This document shows, piece after piece, positions 17,371-26,924 of a stretch of DNA of 64,000 bases (the first letter of the stretch is position 1; every line of letters starts with the position of its first letter). A model generated the notes under the pieces. The model had not been told where the DNA came from. It saw nothing but the letters and a program-made list of their open reading frames with translations, and searched no databases. The translations under genes were made by a program, and so were the position numbers. The stretch is from an uncultured Clostridia bacterium (GTDB lineage Bacteria; Bacillota; Clostridia; TANB77; CAG-508): assembly GCA_934157035.1 (NCBI GenBank), contig CAKPHG010000004.1:62001-126000 (forward strand), written 5' to 3'.

Positions 17371-18693
17371 TTAGCCTTTCTCTAATATTCTTTTTTCCTT
17401 TTGTGTTTCCGTAACACTATTACTTAATACTATAGTTCCAACAATAGATATAATTATAAATATAAAAATTATTTTCAAATTATTCAAATTGTGTGAAAAT
17501 CCAACAAATATTAATAACAAAGTATAACCTAATATTCTTCCAATATTTAAAAATAATTCTCTATATAAAAAATACTCTGTATTGTATTTATCTTTATATT
17601 CCTTCTTATTAGAATAATTAAATAAATTGACTTCTGTAATTTTTAATATAATATTCATAAAAATGTAATAACTGATATTGTATAAAATAATAGAATTCAT
17701 ATTTATATTGTTCATTACTAAAGCAAAAGTAATAAAAAGAAATCCTAAAGAAAAACCTAATATAATCTTTTTATGTTTTTCCTTATAAAATTTAGCAAAT
17801 ATATACATTGTTAAAATAGAGCATAATGAAAGTAATGATGATATCCAACCTAATTCAAATTCATTCTTTGTATTATATATAATTAATAACGATACAACTA
17901 AACTCATAACTCCATATCTATTTATGCCTTTTAAAAATTCAATAGCATACAATTTTTTTAATGTTTTATCCTCTTTCAATTTATTAGCAAATTCTTTTAC
18001 TTTTATATTTGATGTTTGTATATTTTTATTTTTTATATTAAAAGTATTTAAAATTTTAATAATTGAAAATATTAATATTAAAATTGCAGCTACTTGATAT
18101 GATTTTAAAGTTATATAAGCACCTAATATTATAGGAACAACAAAACTTATTATTTCTGTAAAAACAGAAACTAATCCTATGTATTTTGTTCTTTCTTTTT
18201 GCAGAATACTTTCTGACTCCATCATATTTAATGGAAATCCTGTAGTCGCTGTAGAAATACCATACATTATCCCAATTATATATACAAAATTAATTATTTT
18301 ATCTCCCATTACAATTATCATAAAAATATATAAAGCTTTTATAATAGTTCCAAATCTATATAATTTAATTTTATCTTTCTTTTTTATATAGTTAGCAACA
18401 ATAAATGCACCTATTGTTGCTACTATCCATCCAACTATATTATAAATTGATAAATATAAAATATTTTGTTCCGTAATTTTATAAAAGTATGCTGCTAAAA
18501 ATACATCTAAAAATATACTTATAACTTTTCCTATTGTTTGATCTACAATGAGTGTTTTAGCAGGTTTAGAAAGTCTATTACTTTGTTTTTTATTAATATT
18601 ACCTGTGTTTTTTAATTCTTTATCGTGTTCTACATATTCTTTCAATAATTCTTCATTAAAATTTGATGTTACATTATCTATTCCCATTTTCAT
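17371..18693 (-). CDS. MFS transporter with N-terminus captured from a nucleotidase
   Basis: About 440 residues, twelve predicted membrane helices of the major facilitator type, with charged inter-helix loops (YIKKKDKIKLYR). The first 33 residues are not MFS: they align closely with the N-terminus of the nucleotidase at 47857 (MxxGID--NVxSNFxEELLKEYxEHDKEL), only two residues being lost. The DNA matches too. The transporter part begins near SNRLSKPAKTL, which aligns with KLDRSAKSL of the broken MFS gene at 41589. The ATG at 18693 has AGGAG six bases upstream, so the nucleotidase ribosome site and start appear to drive the transporter. Confidence 0.85.
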   Translation of the reverse strand: MKMGIDNVTSNFNEELLKEYVEHDKELKNTGNINKKQSNRLSKPAKTLIVDQTIGKVISIFLDVFLAAYFYKITEQNILYLSIYNIVGWIVATIGAFIVANYIKKKDKIKLYRFGTIIKALYIFMIIVMGDKIINFVYIIGIMYGISTATTGFPLNMMESESILQKERTKYIGLVSVFTEIISFVVPIILGAYITLKSYQVAAILILIFSIIKILNTFNIKNKNIQTSNIKVKEFANKLKEDKTLKKLYAIEFLKGINRYGVMSLVVSLLIIYNTKNEFELGWISSLLSLCSILTMYIFAKFYKEKHKKIILGFSLGFLFITFALVMNNINMNSIILYNISYYIFMNIILKITEVNLFNYSNKKEYKDKYNTEYFLYRELFLNIGRILGYTLLLIFVGFSHNLNNLKIIFIFIIISIVGTIVLSNSVTETQKEKRILEKG

Positions 18694-18759
18694 TAATTGC
18701 TCCTTATTATTCACCATTTATATCTACTATCATATCATATTAATATAAATAAGAAAAGA

Positions 18760-18800
18760 AGAATAAGGACATTTGGGGACGGGGCTCTTTTGTTCTTTAC
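18760..18800. repeat. GGGAC-type dispersed repeat after MFS gene
   Basis: Contains GGGGACGGGGC, flanked by AATAAGGACATTT and GTTCTTTACATAA. The outer segments recur at 6666-6702 and 25045-25080. It begins right after the stop of the MFS gene at 18807. Confidence 0.6.
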
Positions 18801-18806
18801 ATAACT

Positions 18807-20012
18807 TCATTCTTTTTTACTTACAAAATAAATTCCTAGTGTTATATATGATAATATTGCTAAACCAAAAGTAATTTTTATAACATTATCATTTTCAGAC
18901 AAAACTGTATATGATAGTATTGGCAAAATCGCTGTTACAATTCCTTCTATAAATCTTTCAAAAGTAACATATGATGTCTGTAATTTATCTTTTGAAGCCT
19001 CATATATAGCAACATTATCAAATATTTCATAAGCTCCATTCCCCATTCCTAGTAATAAATAAATTATTGGTAATATATATATTAATATTTCATTTGATGC
19101 AATAAATAAACTTGAAAAAGCAAATATAAATATCATACACATTGGTAAAATAACCTTTTTCCAATTCCTACTATTTGCTTTTCTTGACCAAAACTTACTT
19201 GATACTGCTTCAGATAAATTTATTATGATATTTAACAAACTATAATAAATATAATTTATATTTAAATATCTAAGTAAGAAAACATTTAAATACATTATAC
19301 CTATTCCATTTGCAAATCTATTTATTCCACATGTTATAATTATCTTTCTAAATTTTTTATCTGTTGCTGGAATTTTTATTGTATCCTTTATGGTTATTTT
19401 ATCTTCTTTTATAGGTGGTTTGTATGTATTAATTCTTATTGTTATATCTATAAATGCAATTAAAAATACAATTGAAAATAAAATCATAAATCCGTATAAC
19501 TCATACCCATTTTGTGTGAATCTATCAAGAGTAATTCCCATAATTAAGCTAAATAATAAAACTATGGTATTTTTATACATATTTTTCGTTGCTGCAAACT
19601 TAGTTCTGTCTTCTTTTTTTAATAAAGACATTCTCCAATTAACAAAAGTTATATATCCCATCTCTCCTGTAATTGCATATATTGAAGCAAATATAAAGAA
19701 CAATATAGTTCGTATGTTTACATCTCTTGATATAAACGGAATAATTGCGAAGCATACTGATGCCAGTCTGTATATTGAATAATTTGTTAATACAACTTTT
19801 TTTGATTGTCCTATTCGTGAAAACAATGGTGCTGCAAATATTTGTAAAACATTCGTTATTGTATCTAAAACAGCATAAATTCCAATTGCCAAGTCTGATA
19901 AACCTAAATATACAGCAAAAGCTGATATAAACGATGTGCTAGCTATTTTATTGTTTGCATTATCTAGTACTGATGAAGTTAAGTATTTTTGGTATTCCTT
20001 TTTATAGTTCAT
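18807..20012 (-). CDS. MFS transporter
   Basis: 401 residues with about twelve transmembrane helices and no large soluble domain. A cytoplasmic stretch (PIKEDKITIKDTIKIP) divides the two six-helix halves. It is weakly similar in style to the other MFS genes of the window. Substrate is unknown; an export role is suggested by the neighbouring peptidase, acetyltransferase and hydrolase genes. ATG after AGGAG. It lies nine bases downstream of the PHP gene in the same operon. Confidence 0.85.
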   Translation of the reverse strand: MNYKKEYQKYLTSSVLDNANNKIASTSFISAFAVYLGLSDLAIGIYAVLDTITNVLQIFAAPLFSRIGQSKKVVLTNYSIYRLASVCFAIIPFISRDVNIRTILFFIFASIYAITGEMGYITFVNWRMSLLKKEDRTKFAATKNMYKNTIVLLFSLIMGITLDRFTQNGYELYGFMILFSIVFLIAFIDITIRINTYKPPIKEDKITIKDTIKIPATDKKFRKIIITCGINRFANGIGIMYLNVFLLRYLNINYIYYSLLNIIINLSEAVSSKFWSRKANSRNWKKVILPMCMIFIFAFSSLFIASNEILIYILPIIYLLLGMGNGAYEIFDNVAIYEASKDKLQTSYVTFERFIEGIVTAILPILSYTVLSENDNVIKITFGLAILSYITLGIYFVSKKE

Positions 20013-20020
20013 TTTTTCTC

Positions 20021-20833
20021 CTATTCTATTTCTAACTTTTCATTGCAAAAATGTAATTTATCTATAATATCTTGTCCTATATGTTTATTTGCAATTTCTA
20101 CAGCTTTTTCACAGTTCATAATTTGATATTTAAAGTGAGCATCTACTCCATATAATACCTTTAAATTTTTATACTCTGAAGCTATTTTCCAAAATTCTTT
20201 ACAAGGATACACTATACTTTCTCTTTTTCCTATTATACATTCATTAGGATGAGATAAATTAATTTCTATTGGTATTCCATATTTTTCTGCTGTACTACAA
20301 ATTATGTGTGCAACTTTTTCATCTACTTTTCTAAAATTTTGTCTACTTAGCATATATATATCAGGATGTGCTATTATATCTGGTATGTTTTTTTCAATCG
20401 CTATTTTTACATATTCCGCATATTTTAAAGCATCATCATCAGTAAATTCTTGTCTTCTTAAAATTTTAATATCATTATTTTCATCATATATAAAATGCTG
20501 TCCCAGAATTATCTTATCTGATTCATTTTTTATTTCAAATAAGTTTTCCTCTTGTCCTGGTAAATATTCAACTTCAAAACCAGTCTCTATTTCTATTTTA
20601 TCTTTATACTTTTCTTTTAAAGATTTTATACTATTTAAATATTCATTTTTTTCACTATATTTCATTCTCATATTTTTTCTATAATCTATTTCTTCTTTTT
20701 CAGGGCAATGGTCCGTAAATGCTATCTTTGTAAAACCCTTTTGAATAAATAGTTTTACAAAATCTTCATCTGTCATATTATTATCAGCATGTCCACATCT
20801 TCTTGTATGTGTATGGTAGTTAAATTTTTGCAC
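20021..20833 (-). CDS. PHP-domain phosphatase (HisK/histidinol-phosphatase-like)
   Basis: 270 residues. The PHP metal-binding motifs are visible: HTHTRRCGH at the N-terminus (His7, His9, His15), FTDHCP, a Glu in ETGFEVEY, GQHF, IAHPD and GVDAH. The closest family is the histidinol-phosphate phosphatase HisK, but no histidine genes lie nearby, and members also hydrolyse other small phosphate esters. GTG start behind AAAGGAG. It sits in the operon that also encodes two HAD enzymes, so a broader phosphomonoesterase role is plausible. Confidence 0.85.
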   Translation of the reverse strand: MQKFNYHTHTRRCGHADNNMTDEDFVKLFIQKGFTKIAFTDHCPEKEEIDYRKNMRMKYSEKNEYLNSIKSLKEKYKDKIEIETGFEVEYLPGQEENLFEIKNESDKIILGQHFIYDENNDIKILRRQEFTDDDALKYAEYVKIAIEKNIPDIIAHPDIYMLSRQNFRKVDEKVAHIICSTAEKYGIPIEINLSHPNECIIGKRESIVYPCKEFWKIASEYKNLKVLYGVDAHFKYQIMNCEKAVEIANKHIGQDIIDKLHFCNEKLEIE

Positions 20834-20847
20834 AATTTCTCTCCTTT

Positions 20848-21450
20848 CTACAATTTCTTTTCATATATAAACGCTTTTTCAGTATATCCGTTTCCAAGTT
20901 GTCCTATTTCTTTGTTTTCAACTATTGTTTCATATACTTTTTTACATCCTAAATTTTCATAAAATTTATAATTACATGATTCATCTGTCATTATTTGAAG
21001 ATTTTTCATATTATCTTTTTTTGCAAGTTCAAATACTTCTAATAATAATTTTTTACCTATTTTCTTACCTCTATAATCTTCATCCACTATTAGTATAGAA
21101 ACCTCTCCATCAAAATAATTTTTTAATTTCTCTGGAATGTAATTATAATTATTTTCATATTCTTTAAATGCTTCTAAATTTTTTATACTTTTGCTTTTGT
21201 ACAATTTATTTTTTACAAGTTCATAAAACTTTTTAGATGCTACATGTTTACTTGAATTTTCTTTTGAATAACCACAAAATCCTATAAGTTTGTTTCCTTC
21301 TTTATATTTTATTATCTTTTCACTTTCTTGTAAAATATCTAATAAATATATCCAAGCACAAATATCATTATCTGCTCCTGCTTCTTTTTTTCCTAAATTC
21401 CATTCTTTACTCAGTATTTTTACAGCTTGTTTCATTTCATTGTAATTCAT
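20848..21450 (-). CDS. GNAT-family N-acetyltransferase
   Basis: 200 residues. The acetyl-CoA site is seen at VDEDYRGKKIGKKLL (motif A, Q/RxxGxG/A variant) with FYENLGCKKVYET near the C-terminus. Substrate unknown. It lies between the S66 peptidase and the PHP gene. In microcin C clusters a GNAT protein (MccE C-terminal domain) acetylates the processed toxin, which makes the context worth noting. ATG with AAGGG upstream. Confidence 0.85.
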   Translation of the reverse strand: MNYNEMKQAVKILSKEWNLGKKEAGADNDICAWIYLLDILQESEKIIKYKEGNKLIGFCGYSKENSSKHVASKKFYELVKNKLYKSKSIKNLEAFKEYENNYNYIPEKLKNYFDGEVSILIVDEDYRGKKIGKKLLLEVFELAKKDNMKNLQIMTDESCNYKFYENLGCKKVYETIVENKEIGQLGNGYTEKAFIYEKKL

Positions 21451-21551
21451 CTATTTTTCCCTTCTCTCATGAAAATATGATTCATTTTGCCAAAAATAAT
21501 TATTTTTTGAAATTTTTATTATTTTTCCTTTCTATATTTCTTAATAAAAAA

Positions 21552-22466
21552 CTACTTCAAAAACTCATCATCTATTATTACTTTACTATTTTCTATTTTT
21601 ACATTTACTCCAATTGGAATTATACTATTAACAATTTTATGACCAAAATCATTACATTTAATAATTGGAAAACTATATTCTTTAGTATATTCAAGCAATA
21701 TATCTTCCATTTGTGGATATATATTGCCATCTTTTTTTAAATCATAATTATATCCAATTACAATACCGTTTATTTTATCAAATATACCATATTGTTTTAA
21801 ATGAGCAAATCTTCTTTGACACTCATTTGGTGATGTTTCATAACTCTCGATAAATAAAATATTATGGTCAATACTTGGTAAATATTCTGTTCCAAGTAGG
21901 TACATCATACAACCTAAATTTGTTCCAATAATTTTTCCTGAAGAAATGCCATTTCTTATAACTTCTTTATTTTCATTATTAAATTTATCTAACTTTTTAT
22001 TTATAAAAGCATCTTCAAATACTTTATACTGTTCTTTAGAATTTGTGTCTCCAAATGATATAAAATTTGGTCCACTAAATGTAATTAATCCTGTTTTTTT
22101 ATAAATCGTTTGAAGTAATACTGTTATATCGCTATACCCAACTAATATTTTAGGATGCTTTTTTATTTCTTCATAATCTAATAAATCTATAAATGTATTG
22201 CATGTTTGTCCACCTTCTAAACATATTATTGCTTTTACTTCGTCATCTAAGAACATATTCATAAGATCTTCTGCTTTTTGTTTTCTTGTTCCACAAGAGC
22301 CATAGTAATCTTCTTCTACATATTTTCCAAATTTGATTTTAAAATTTTTGCTTTCCAAAAATTGCTTTGCATTAGCAAAGTCATTATACCTATTATTTAA
22401 AGCTAAACTATTTGATACCCCTACTATTCCAATAGTATCTCCATAATTTAATTTATCCGCTAACAT
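21552..22466 (-). CDS. MccF-like S66 serine peptidase (LD-carboxypeptidase family)
   Basis: 304 residues, no signal peptide, so cytoplasmic. The S66 catalytic triad can be placed: Ser112 in GYSDIT, Glu207 in FIESYE, and His276 in DFGHK. Known family members are murein LD-carboxypeptidase and MccF, which cleaves the amide bond of processed microcin C and gives immunity. The lack of a signal and the GNAT and MFS neighbours favour an MccF-like detoxifying role over wall recycling, by inference. Its start overlaps the upstream MFS stop by seven bases. Confidence 0.88.
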   Translation of the reverse strand: MLADKLNYGDTIGIVGVSNSLALNNRYNDFANAKQFLESKNFKIKFGKYVEEDYYGSCGTRKQKAEDLMNMFLDDEVKAIICLEGGQTCNTFIDLLDYEEIKKHPKILVGYSDITVLLQTIYKKTGLITFSGPNFISFGDTNSKEQYKVFEDAFINKKLDKFNNENKEVIRNGISSGKIIGTNLGCMMYLLGTEYLPSIDHNILFIESYETSPNECQRRFAHLKQYGIFDKINGIVIGYNYDLKKDGNIYPQMEDILLEYTKEYSFPIIKCNDFGHKIVNSIIPIGVNVKIENSKVIIDDEFLK

Positions 22467-23638
22467 AGTTTCTCCCTTTTTCTTAAATATATCATATAAT
22501 AAGCTAAACTTATTTGGAATATCATAAATAAAGCAGATAAGCCAAACATATATCGTAATCCTTTTTCATACATTAGACCACACAAAAATACTCCTATTGC
22601 CTCTCCTAAAAATCTAATTATATGACATACATTTGAAAAACTTAATTGATATTTATTTTCTAATCTATTAATGTATACAGCATCACAAATATTTTCGTAT
22701 GCTGTTGAAATAAATATTGACCAGGTAATTGCAATTAATGTAATTGCTATATTATTTGATACAAATGCTACTATATATCCTAAAAATCTTATTCCAAATT
22801 TTATAGTTACTGTTAGATAATCATTTTTAGGTGTTAAATATTTTAATGCTATAATTCCAAATATGTCTGCTAAAAGACCAATTACTAATAAATAATTTGT
22901 TGCTACATTATCGCTAAAATTAAAATAATTTGTTAATGTTAGCATTTTTAATCCAAGTGCTGTTGACATTGCAATAGTTCCTATTAAAGTATAAAACAAA
23001 TATAATATTAAAATTTTATCTTTAAAAATATATTTTGAAGATATTTCTTTATGTTCATTATTATTTTCTAAGTTATTTACTTTTATATTAAGCAATATAA
23101 ATAGTGAAAACATTAAGAATAAATTTGCTATAAATAAGCAAACATTATAATTTATAAGCAATCCTGCAATACTTTTGCCTATAAATACTCCACCAAATAA
23201 AATTCCAACATCTCTAAATAAATACTCTGTTAATCTTCTTTTGCTATAGATTGTTCCAGTTTTTACTATTGTAGTTATTAATGGATATATACTTGTGATT
23301 ATTATGTATTCTGTTACAATATCTATTATTATCGATAATTTAATTTTTCCTACATAGCTTGTACTATTTAAGAAACATAACCAAAACATATTTATAAATT
23401 TTATTAATATAACTATAACTAATACACTCTTTAGTCTATCTATCTTTACATATTTTCCAATCAATCCAATAATTACAACGCTTATTAAAGTTCCTATACT
23501 TAATATACTACTTATATTTGTAACAGCAAAATTATTATCTTGTAACCATAGTTGTCTAAAGTTTCCCCATAATCCAACTGATATGCTGAAAAATGCTAAC
23601 ATTATTAGTATTTGATTTTCATTTTTTATTTTTTTCAT
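22460..23638 (-). CDS. MFS transporter
   Basis: 392 residues with twelve predicted membrane helices and short basic loops (YSKRRLTEYLFR in the first half; LENNNEHKEIS between halves). The gene starts five bases after the upstream nucleotidase stop (its GGAG lies inside that gene's last codons) and its own last codons overlap the S66 peptidase start, so it is translationally linked on both sides. In a microcin C-like reading it would take the role of exporter MccC; that is inference. Confidence 0.85.
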   Translation of the reverse strand: MKKIKNENQILIMLAFFSISVGLWGNFRQLWLQDNNFAVTNISSILSIGTLISVVIIGLIGKYVKIDRLKSVLVIVILIKFINMFWLCFLNSTSYVGKIKLSIIIDIVTEYIIITSIYPLITTIVKTGTIYSKRRLTEYLFRDVGILFGGVFIGKSIAGLLINYNVCLFIANLFLMFSLFILLNIKVNNLENNNEHKEISSKYIFKDKILILYLFYTLIGTIAMSTALGLKMLTLTNYFNFSDNVATNYLLVIGLLADIFGIIALKYLTPKNDYLTVTIKFGIRFLGYIVAFVSNNIAITLIAITWSIFISTAYENICDAVYINRLENKYQLSFSNVCHIIRFLGEAIGVFLCGLMYEKGLRYMFGLSALFMIFQISLAYYMIYLRKREKLC

Positions 23639-23641
23639 TTG

Positions 23642-24229
23642 TTACTCCATTTCATTTATGTAACTATATATTTCATTCCAATTTTTTAATTGTTTAATTT
23701 TATCATAATTATAAATTTCGTTAGTTATCATAATTGTTTGTATTCCAACATTTTGAACACCTAGACAATTATTAAGTTGGTCATCTATAAATAAATCAAT
23801 TTTTTCATTTTTACATACAGATGATTTTTCTCTAGCGTTTACTATTAATTTATCATAATAAATTTCATTTTTATCCAGCCAATCTTTACTTAATTTATAT
23901 GGATCGTCATGAAATTCTGAATCTCTGGCTGTAATAATATATATTTCATGTCCCTCTTTTTTTAATTTATCTATTACTTCTTTTGCGTTTTCTCTTGGAG
24001 TTGCATTATTAGTAATATTTTCTTGAATATTTTTTAAGAAATATTTTAATTCCTCATATTCAAATTGAAACTTTTTTCTATATGTATCTCCATTGTTTTT
24101 TATATCTTCCATTGGATTATCATAATTATCAATTTTCTTTCCTAAACTAATTGCATATTCAAATGCTGCTTTATTTAGTTCTTCTTGCACTTCAGTTAAT
24201 GTATTGTCTATATCAATTCCTATTCTCAT
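23642..24229 (-). CDS. HAD-type 5'(3')-deoxyribonucleotidase-like protein
   Basis: About 195 residues. MRIGIDIDNTL gives the HAD nucleophile pair (DxD at residues 6 and 8), ITARD is motif II, and LFIDDQ is motif IV. The layout, with a helical cap after the first motif, is that of the NT5C/YorS-like nucleotidase family, which removes phosphate from (deoxy)nucleoside monophosphates. It is a paralogue of the proteins at 37412 and 46427. Starts at the ATG at 24229 after GGAGG and overlaps the upstream HAD gene by 17 bases. Confidence 0.85.
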   Translation of the reverse strand: MRIGIDIDNTLTEVQEELNKAAFEYAISLGKKIDNYDNPMEDIKNNGDTYRKKFQFEYEELKYFLKNIQENITNNATPRENAKEVIDKLKKEGHEIYIITARDSEFHDDPYKLSKDWLDKNEIYYDKLIVNAREKSSVCKNEKIDLFIDDQLNNCLGVQNVGIQTIMITNEIYNYDKIKQLKNWNEIYSYINEME

Positions 24230-24920
24230 TTTTTCCTCCATATTCATCATATATTTTTCCATCAGTAATTAAAAAATTTTCAACTGTATTTTTTATCTTT
24301 TCAATTTCATATCCATCTGCATTACAAATATTCCAGCCTCTTTTTTGTGCTGGAATCAAATTTTCCATTACATCATCTATAAATAAAATATTTGTTGGTT
24401 CAATTTTACAATCATTTTCTACTTTAATGTATATTTCTTCTTTTGGCTTTTTACATTCCATTTCAAAAGATAGCCAAACATAATCAAATTTTGATAAATT
24501 GTAATGTTTATCTATTCTGTTTTTATCTAAAATGGATAAATTAGATAAAATTCCTATTTTGCATTTATCTTTTAAACTATGTGCAAATTTAACAACATCT
24601 TTATAGTATTCAATTTTATCAAATTTTTCTTGATACATAGCATAAAATTCATCATAATTACATTGTATTCCAAATGATTTTTTTATTCGTTCAAACCATT
24701 TTTGTATATCTTCTTTTTTATATATTTCTGAAATACATTTATTATTTTCATCATGATTGCATTCATTCCATTTTTTTGTTATTGCATTTTCACTTAATTT
24801 ATTCTCAATCAAACTCTTTATTATATCTGTTCTTGCATTAAAAACGTTATATTCTCCTTCTCTGTGACTTTCTACTACTCCACCCCAGTCAAAAATTACT
24901 ATCTTATTTTTATCTCTCAT
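24213..24920 (-). CDS. HAD-superfamily hydrolase (IA type)
   Basis: About 235 residues. Motif I is DWGGVV, motif II SNLS, motif III CKKPKEEIY and motif IV FIDDV, the pattern of haloacid dehalogenase-like phosphatases with a helical cap domain. The second Asp of motif I is replaced by Gly (DWGG), as in several members such as acyl- or sugar-phosphate phosphatases of this branch, so catalysis should be tested. First gene of the operon running to 18807. ATG at 24920 after GAGGAG. Confidence 0.8.
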   Translation of the reverse strand: MRDKNKIVIFDWGGVVESHREGEYNVFNARTDIIKSLIENKLSENAITKKWNECNHDENNKCISEIYKKEDIQKWFERIKKSFGIQCNYDEFYAMYQEKFDKIEYYKDVVKFAHSLKDKCKIGILSNLSILDKNRIDKHYNLSKFDYVWLSFEMECKKPKEEIYIKVENDCKIEPTNILFIDDVMENLIPAQKRGWNICNADGYEIEKIKNTVENFLITDGKIYDEYGGKNENRN

Positions 24921-24982
24921 TATTTTCTCCTCTTTTACAATTTTCATTGATTTTATCATATAAAGTATTTTAAATGCAACAA

Positions 24983-25022
24983 AAAAATATCTAACAAAGT
25001 ATAATTCTATTAGATATTTTTT
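24983..25022 (-). terminator. Terminator of the ABC exporter operon
   Basis: An AAAAATATCTAA stem pairs with TTAGATATTTTT around a short loop, with T-runs on both sides; it sits after the ABC gene ending at 25079 and upstream of the HAD operon promoter. Confidence 0.7.
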
Positions 25023-25044
25023 ATTATATTAAATTCAATTATGT

Positions 25045-25080
25045 AAAGGGCAAAAGTGAGTAAGTCCCAAAATGTCCTTT
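25045..25080. repeat. Diverged GGGAC-type repeat at ABC gene end
   Basis: ATGTAAAGGGCAAAAG followed by AAGTCCCAAAATGTCC matches the outer parts of the 18760 element. It directly follows the stop codon of the ABC gene (25079). Confidence 0.5.
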
Positions 25081-26896
25081 ATTCTTCTACCTCTTCAAAT
25101 TGGCTATTGTATAGGTCTGCATAGAATCCGCCTTTTGCTAAAAGCTCTTCGTGTGTTCCTTGCTCTACTATATCTCCATGATTCATAACTAAAATTAGAT
25201 CCGCATTTTTTATTGTTGATAGTCTATGTGCAATTATGAAGCTTGTTCTTCCTTTCATCAGGTTATCCATTGCTGCTTGAATTTGTAATTCCGTTCTTGT
25301 GTCTATTGAACTTGTTGCTTCGTCTAATATTAATATTTTTGGATCTGCTAAAATTACTCTTGCTATTGTTAATAATTGTTTTTGACCTGCAGATACATTG
25401 CTTGATTCTTCATTTAGTACCATGTCATAACTACTTGGAAGTGTTTTTATAAAATGATGTACATGTGCTGCTTTTGCTGCTTCTATTACTTCTGCATCTG
25501 TTGCATCTGGCTTACTATAACGAATATTGTCTTTTATAGTTCCACCAAATAGCCATGTGTCTTGAAGTACCATTCCAAACATTTTTCTTAAATCTTCACG
25601 TTTGAAATCTTTTATATTTATTCCATCTAACAAAATTGCACCACTATTTACATCATAAAATCTCATAAGCAATTTTACCATTGTTGTTTTTCCTGCGCCT
25701 GTTGGTCCTACTATTGCAATCTTTTGACCATCTTCAACTTTTGCACTAAAATCATTTATTATTATTCTATCTTCATCATATCCAAATTTTACATGGTCAA
25801 ATGTGATATTTCCTTTTAGACCTTCTGTAGATTTTGGATTTTCTACATCTTCTACTTCTTCTGGTTCTTCTAAAAATTCAAATACTCTTTCTGCAGCTGC
25901 TACCATTGCTTGTAACATTGAAGATACTTGTGCTATTTGGTTTATTGGCTGTGTAAATTGTTTGTTATATTGTATAAATGATTGTATATTTCCTACTGTA
26001 ATTTTTCCTTGAATTGCTAAATATCCACCTAAAATTGCAACTGCTACATATCCTATATTTCCTATAAAGTTCATTATTGGAAATATTAAACCTGATAAGA
26101 ATTGAGACTTCCATGCTGATTGATACAATTCTTTGTTGGCTTTGCTAAATTCTTTTATTGCTTCATTTTCGCCATTAAATGCTTTTACTATTGTGTGTCC
26201 GCCATATATTTCTTCTACTTGACCATTTACATGACCTAAATAATCTTGTTGTTTCTTAAAGTATTTTTGTGATTTTCCTACTACATTTTTTACTATAAAT
26301 ACAGTAACTGGTAAAATTAATAGTGAAACAAGTGTCATTTCCCAGCTTATTGAAAACATCATTATTACCACACCAATTAGCGTACATATTGAAGTTATAA
26401 TTTGTGTAATACTTTGATTTAAGTTTTGAGAAAGTGTATCTATGTCGTTTGTTATTATAGATAATACTTCACCTTTTGTTTTTTTATCAAAATAATGCAT
26501 AGGTAATTTGTTTATTTTTTTAGCTAAATCATTACGCATTTTATATGTTAGTTTTTGTGCAACACCTGTCATTGTGAACCCTTGGATAAGTGAAAATAAT
26601 GCACTTAATCCATATAATGCAAGTAATGTAAGTAAAATTTGTCCTATTTTTCCAAAGTCTATTCCGCTTCCACCAGATAATTTGCTAACTAATCCATTAA
26701 ATATTTCTGTTGTAGCATTTCCTAATATTTTAGGTCCTACTATTGAAAATATTGTACTTCCAATAGCAAATATTATTACTATTACTAATGCTAATCTATA
26801 TTTTGATAAATAATTGTTTAATAGTTTTTTAGTTGTTCCTTTAAAATCTTTTGCTTTTTCTACTGTTTTACCAGGTCCTCTGCCTGGTCCTCCCAT
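25079..26896 (-). CDS. ABC exporter half-transporter (second subunit)
   Basis: 605 residues. A Gly/Pro-rich start (MGGPGRGPG) leads into six membrane helices and an ATPase with Walker A GPTGAGKTT, LQDTWLFGGTI (Q-loop), signature VSAGQKQL and ILDEATSSID. This is the YheI/LmrCD/TM287-288 type of heterodimeric multidrug exporter; the partner is the gene just upstream. The signature reads VSAGQ rather than LSGGQ, a common variant. The ATG has only a distant ribosome site (GGAGAG, about 17 bases), and a closer ATG is out of frame, so the start is not fully certain. Confidence 0.92.
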   Translation of the reverse strand: MGGPGRGPGKTVEKAKDFKGTTKKLLNNYLSKYRLALVIVIIFAIGSTIFSIVGPKILGNATTEIFNGLVSKLSGGSGIDFGKIGQILLTLLALYGLSALFSLIQGFTMTGVAQKLTYKMRNDLAKKINKLPMHYFDKKTKGEVLSIITNDIDTLSQNLNQSITQIITSICTLIGVVIMMFSISWEMTLVSLLILPVTVFIVKNVVGKSQKYFKKQQDYLGHVNGQVEEIYGGHTIVKAFNGENEAIKEFSKANKELYQSAWKSQFLSGLIFPIMNFIGNIGYVAVAILGGYLAIQGKITVGNIQSFIQYNKQFTQPINQIAQVSSMLQAMVAAAERVFEFLEEPEEVEDVENPKSTEGLKGNITFDHVKFGYDEDRIIINDFSAKVEDGQKIAIVGPTGAGKTTMVKLLMRFYDVNSGAILLDGINIKDFKREDLRKMFGMVLQDTWLFGGTIKDNIRYSKPDATDAEVIEAAKAAHVHHFIKTLPSSYDMVLNEESSNVSAGQKQLLTIARVILADPKILILDEATSSIDTRTELQIQAAMDNLMKGRTSFIIAHRLSTIKNADLILVMNHGDIVEQGTHEELLAKGGFYADLYNSQFEEVEE

Positions 26897-26924
26897 TGGT
26901 CCGTGGCATGTTTTCTCTCCTTTC

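Noticed and set aside
20021..20833. hisK as part of histidine synthesis
   Set aside because: No other his genes nearby and the operon encodes unrelated hydrolases and exporters; I therefore call only a PHP phosphatase.
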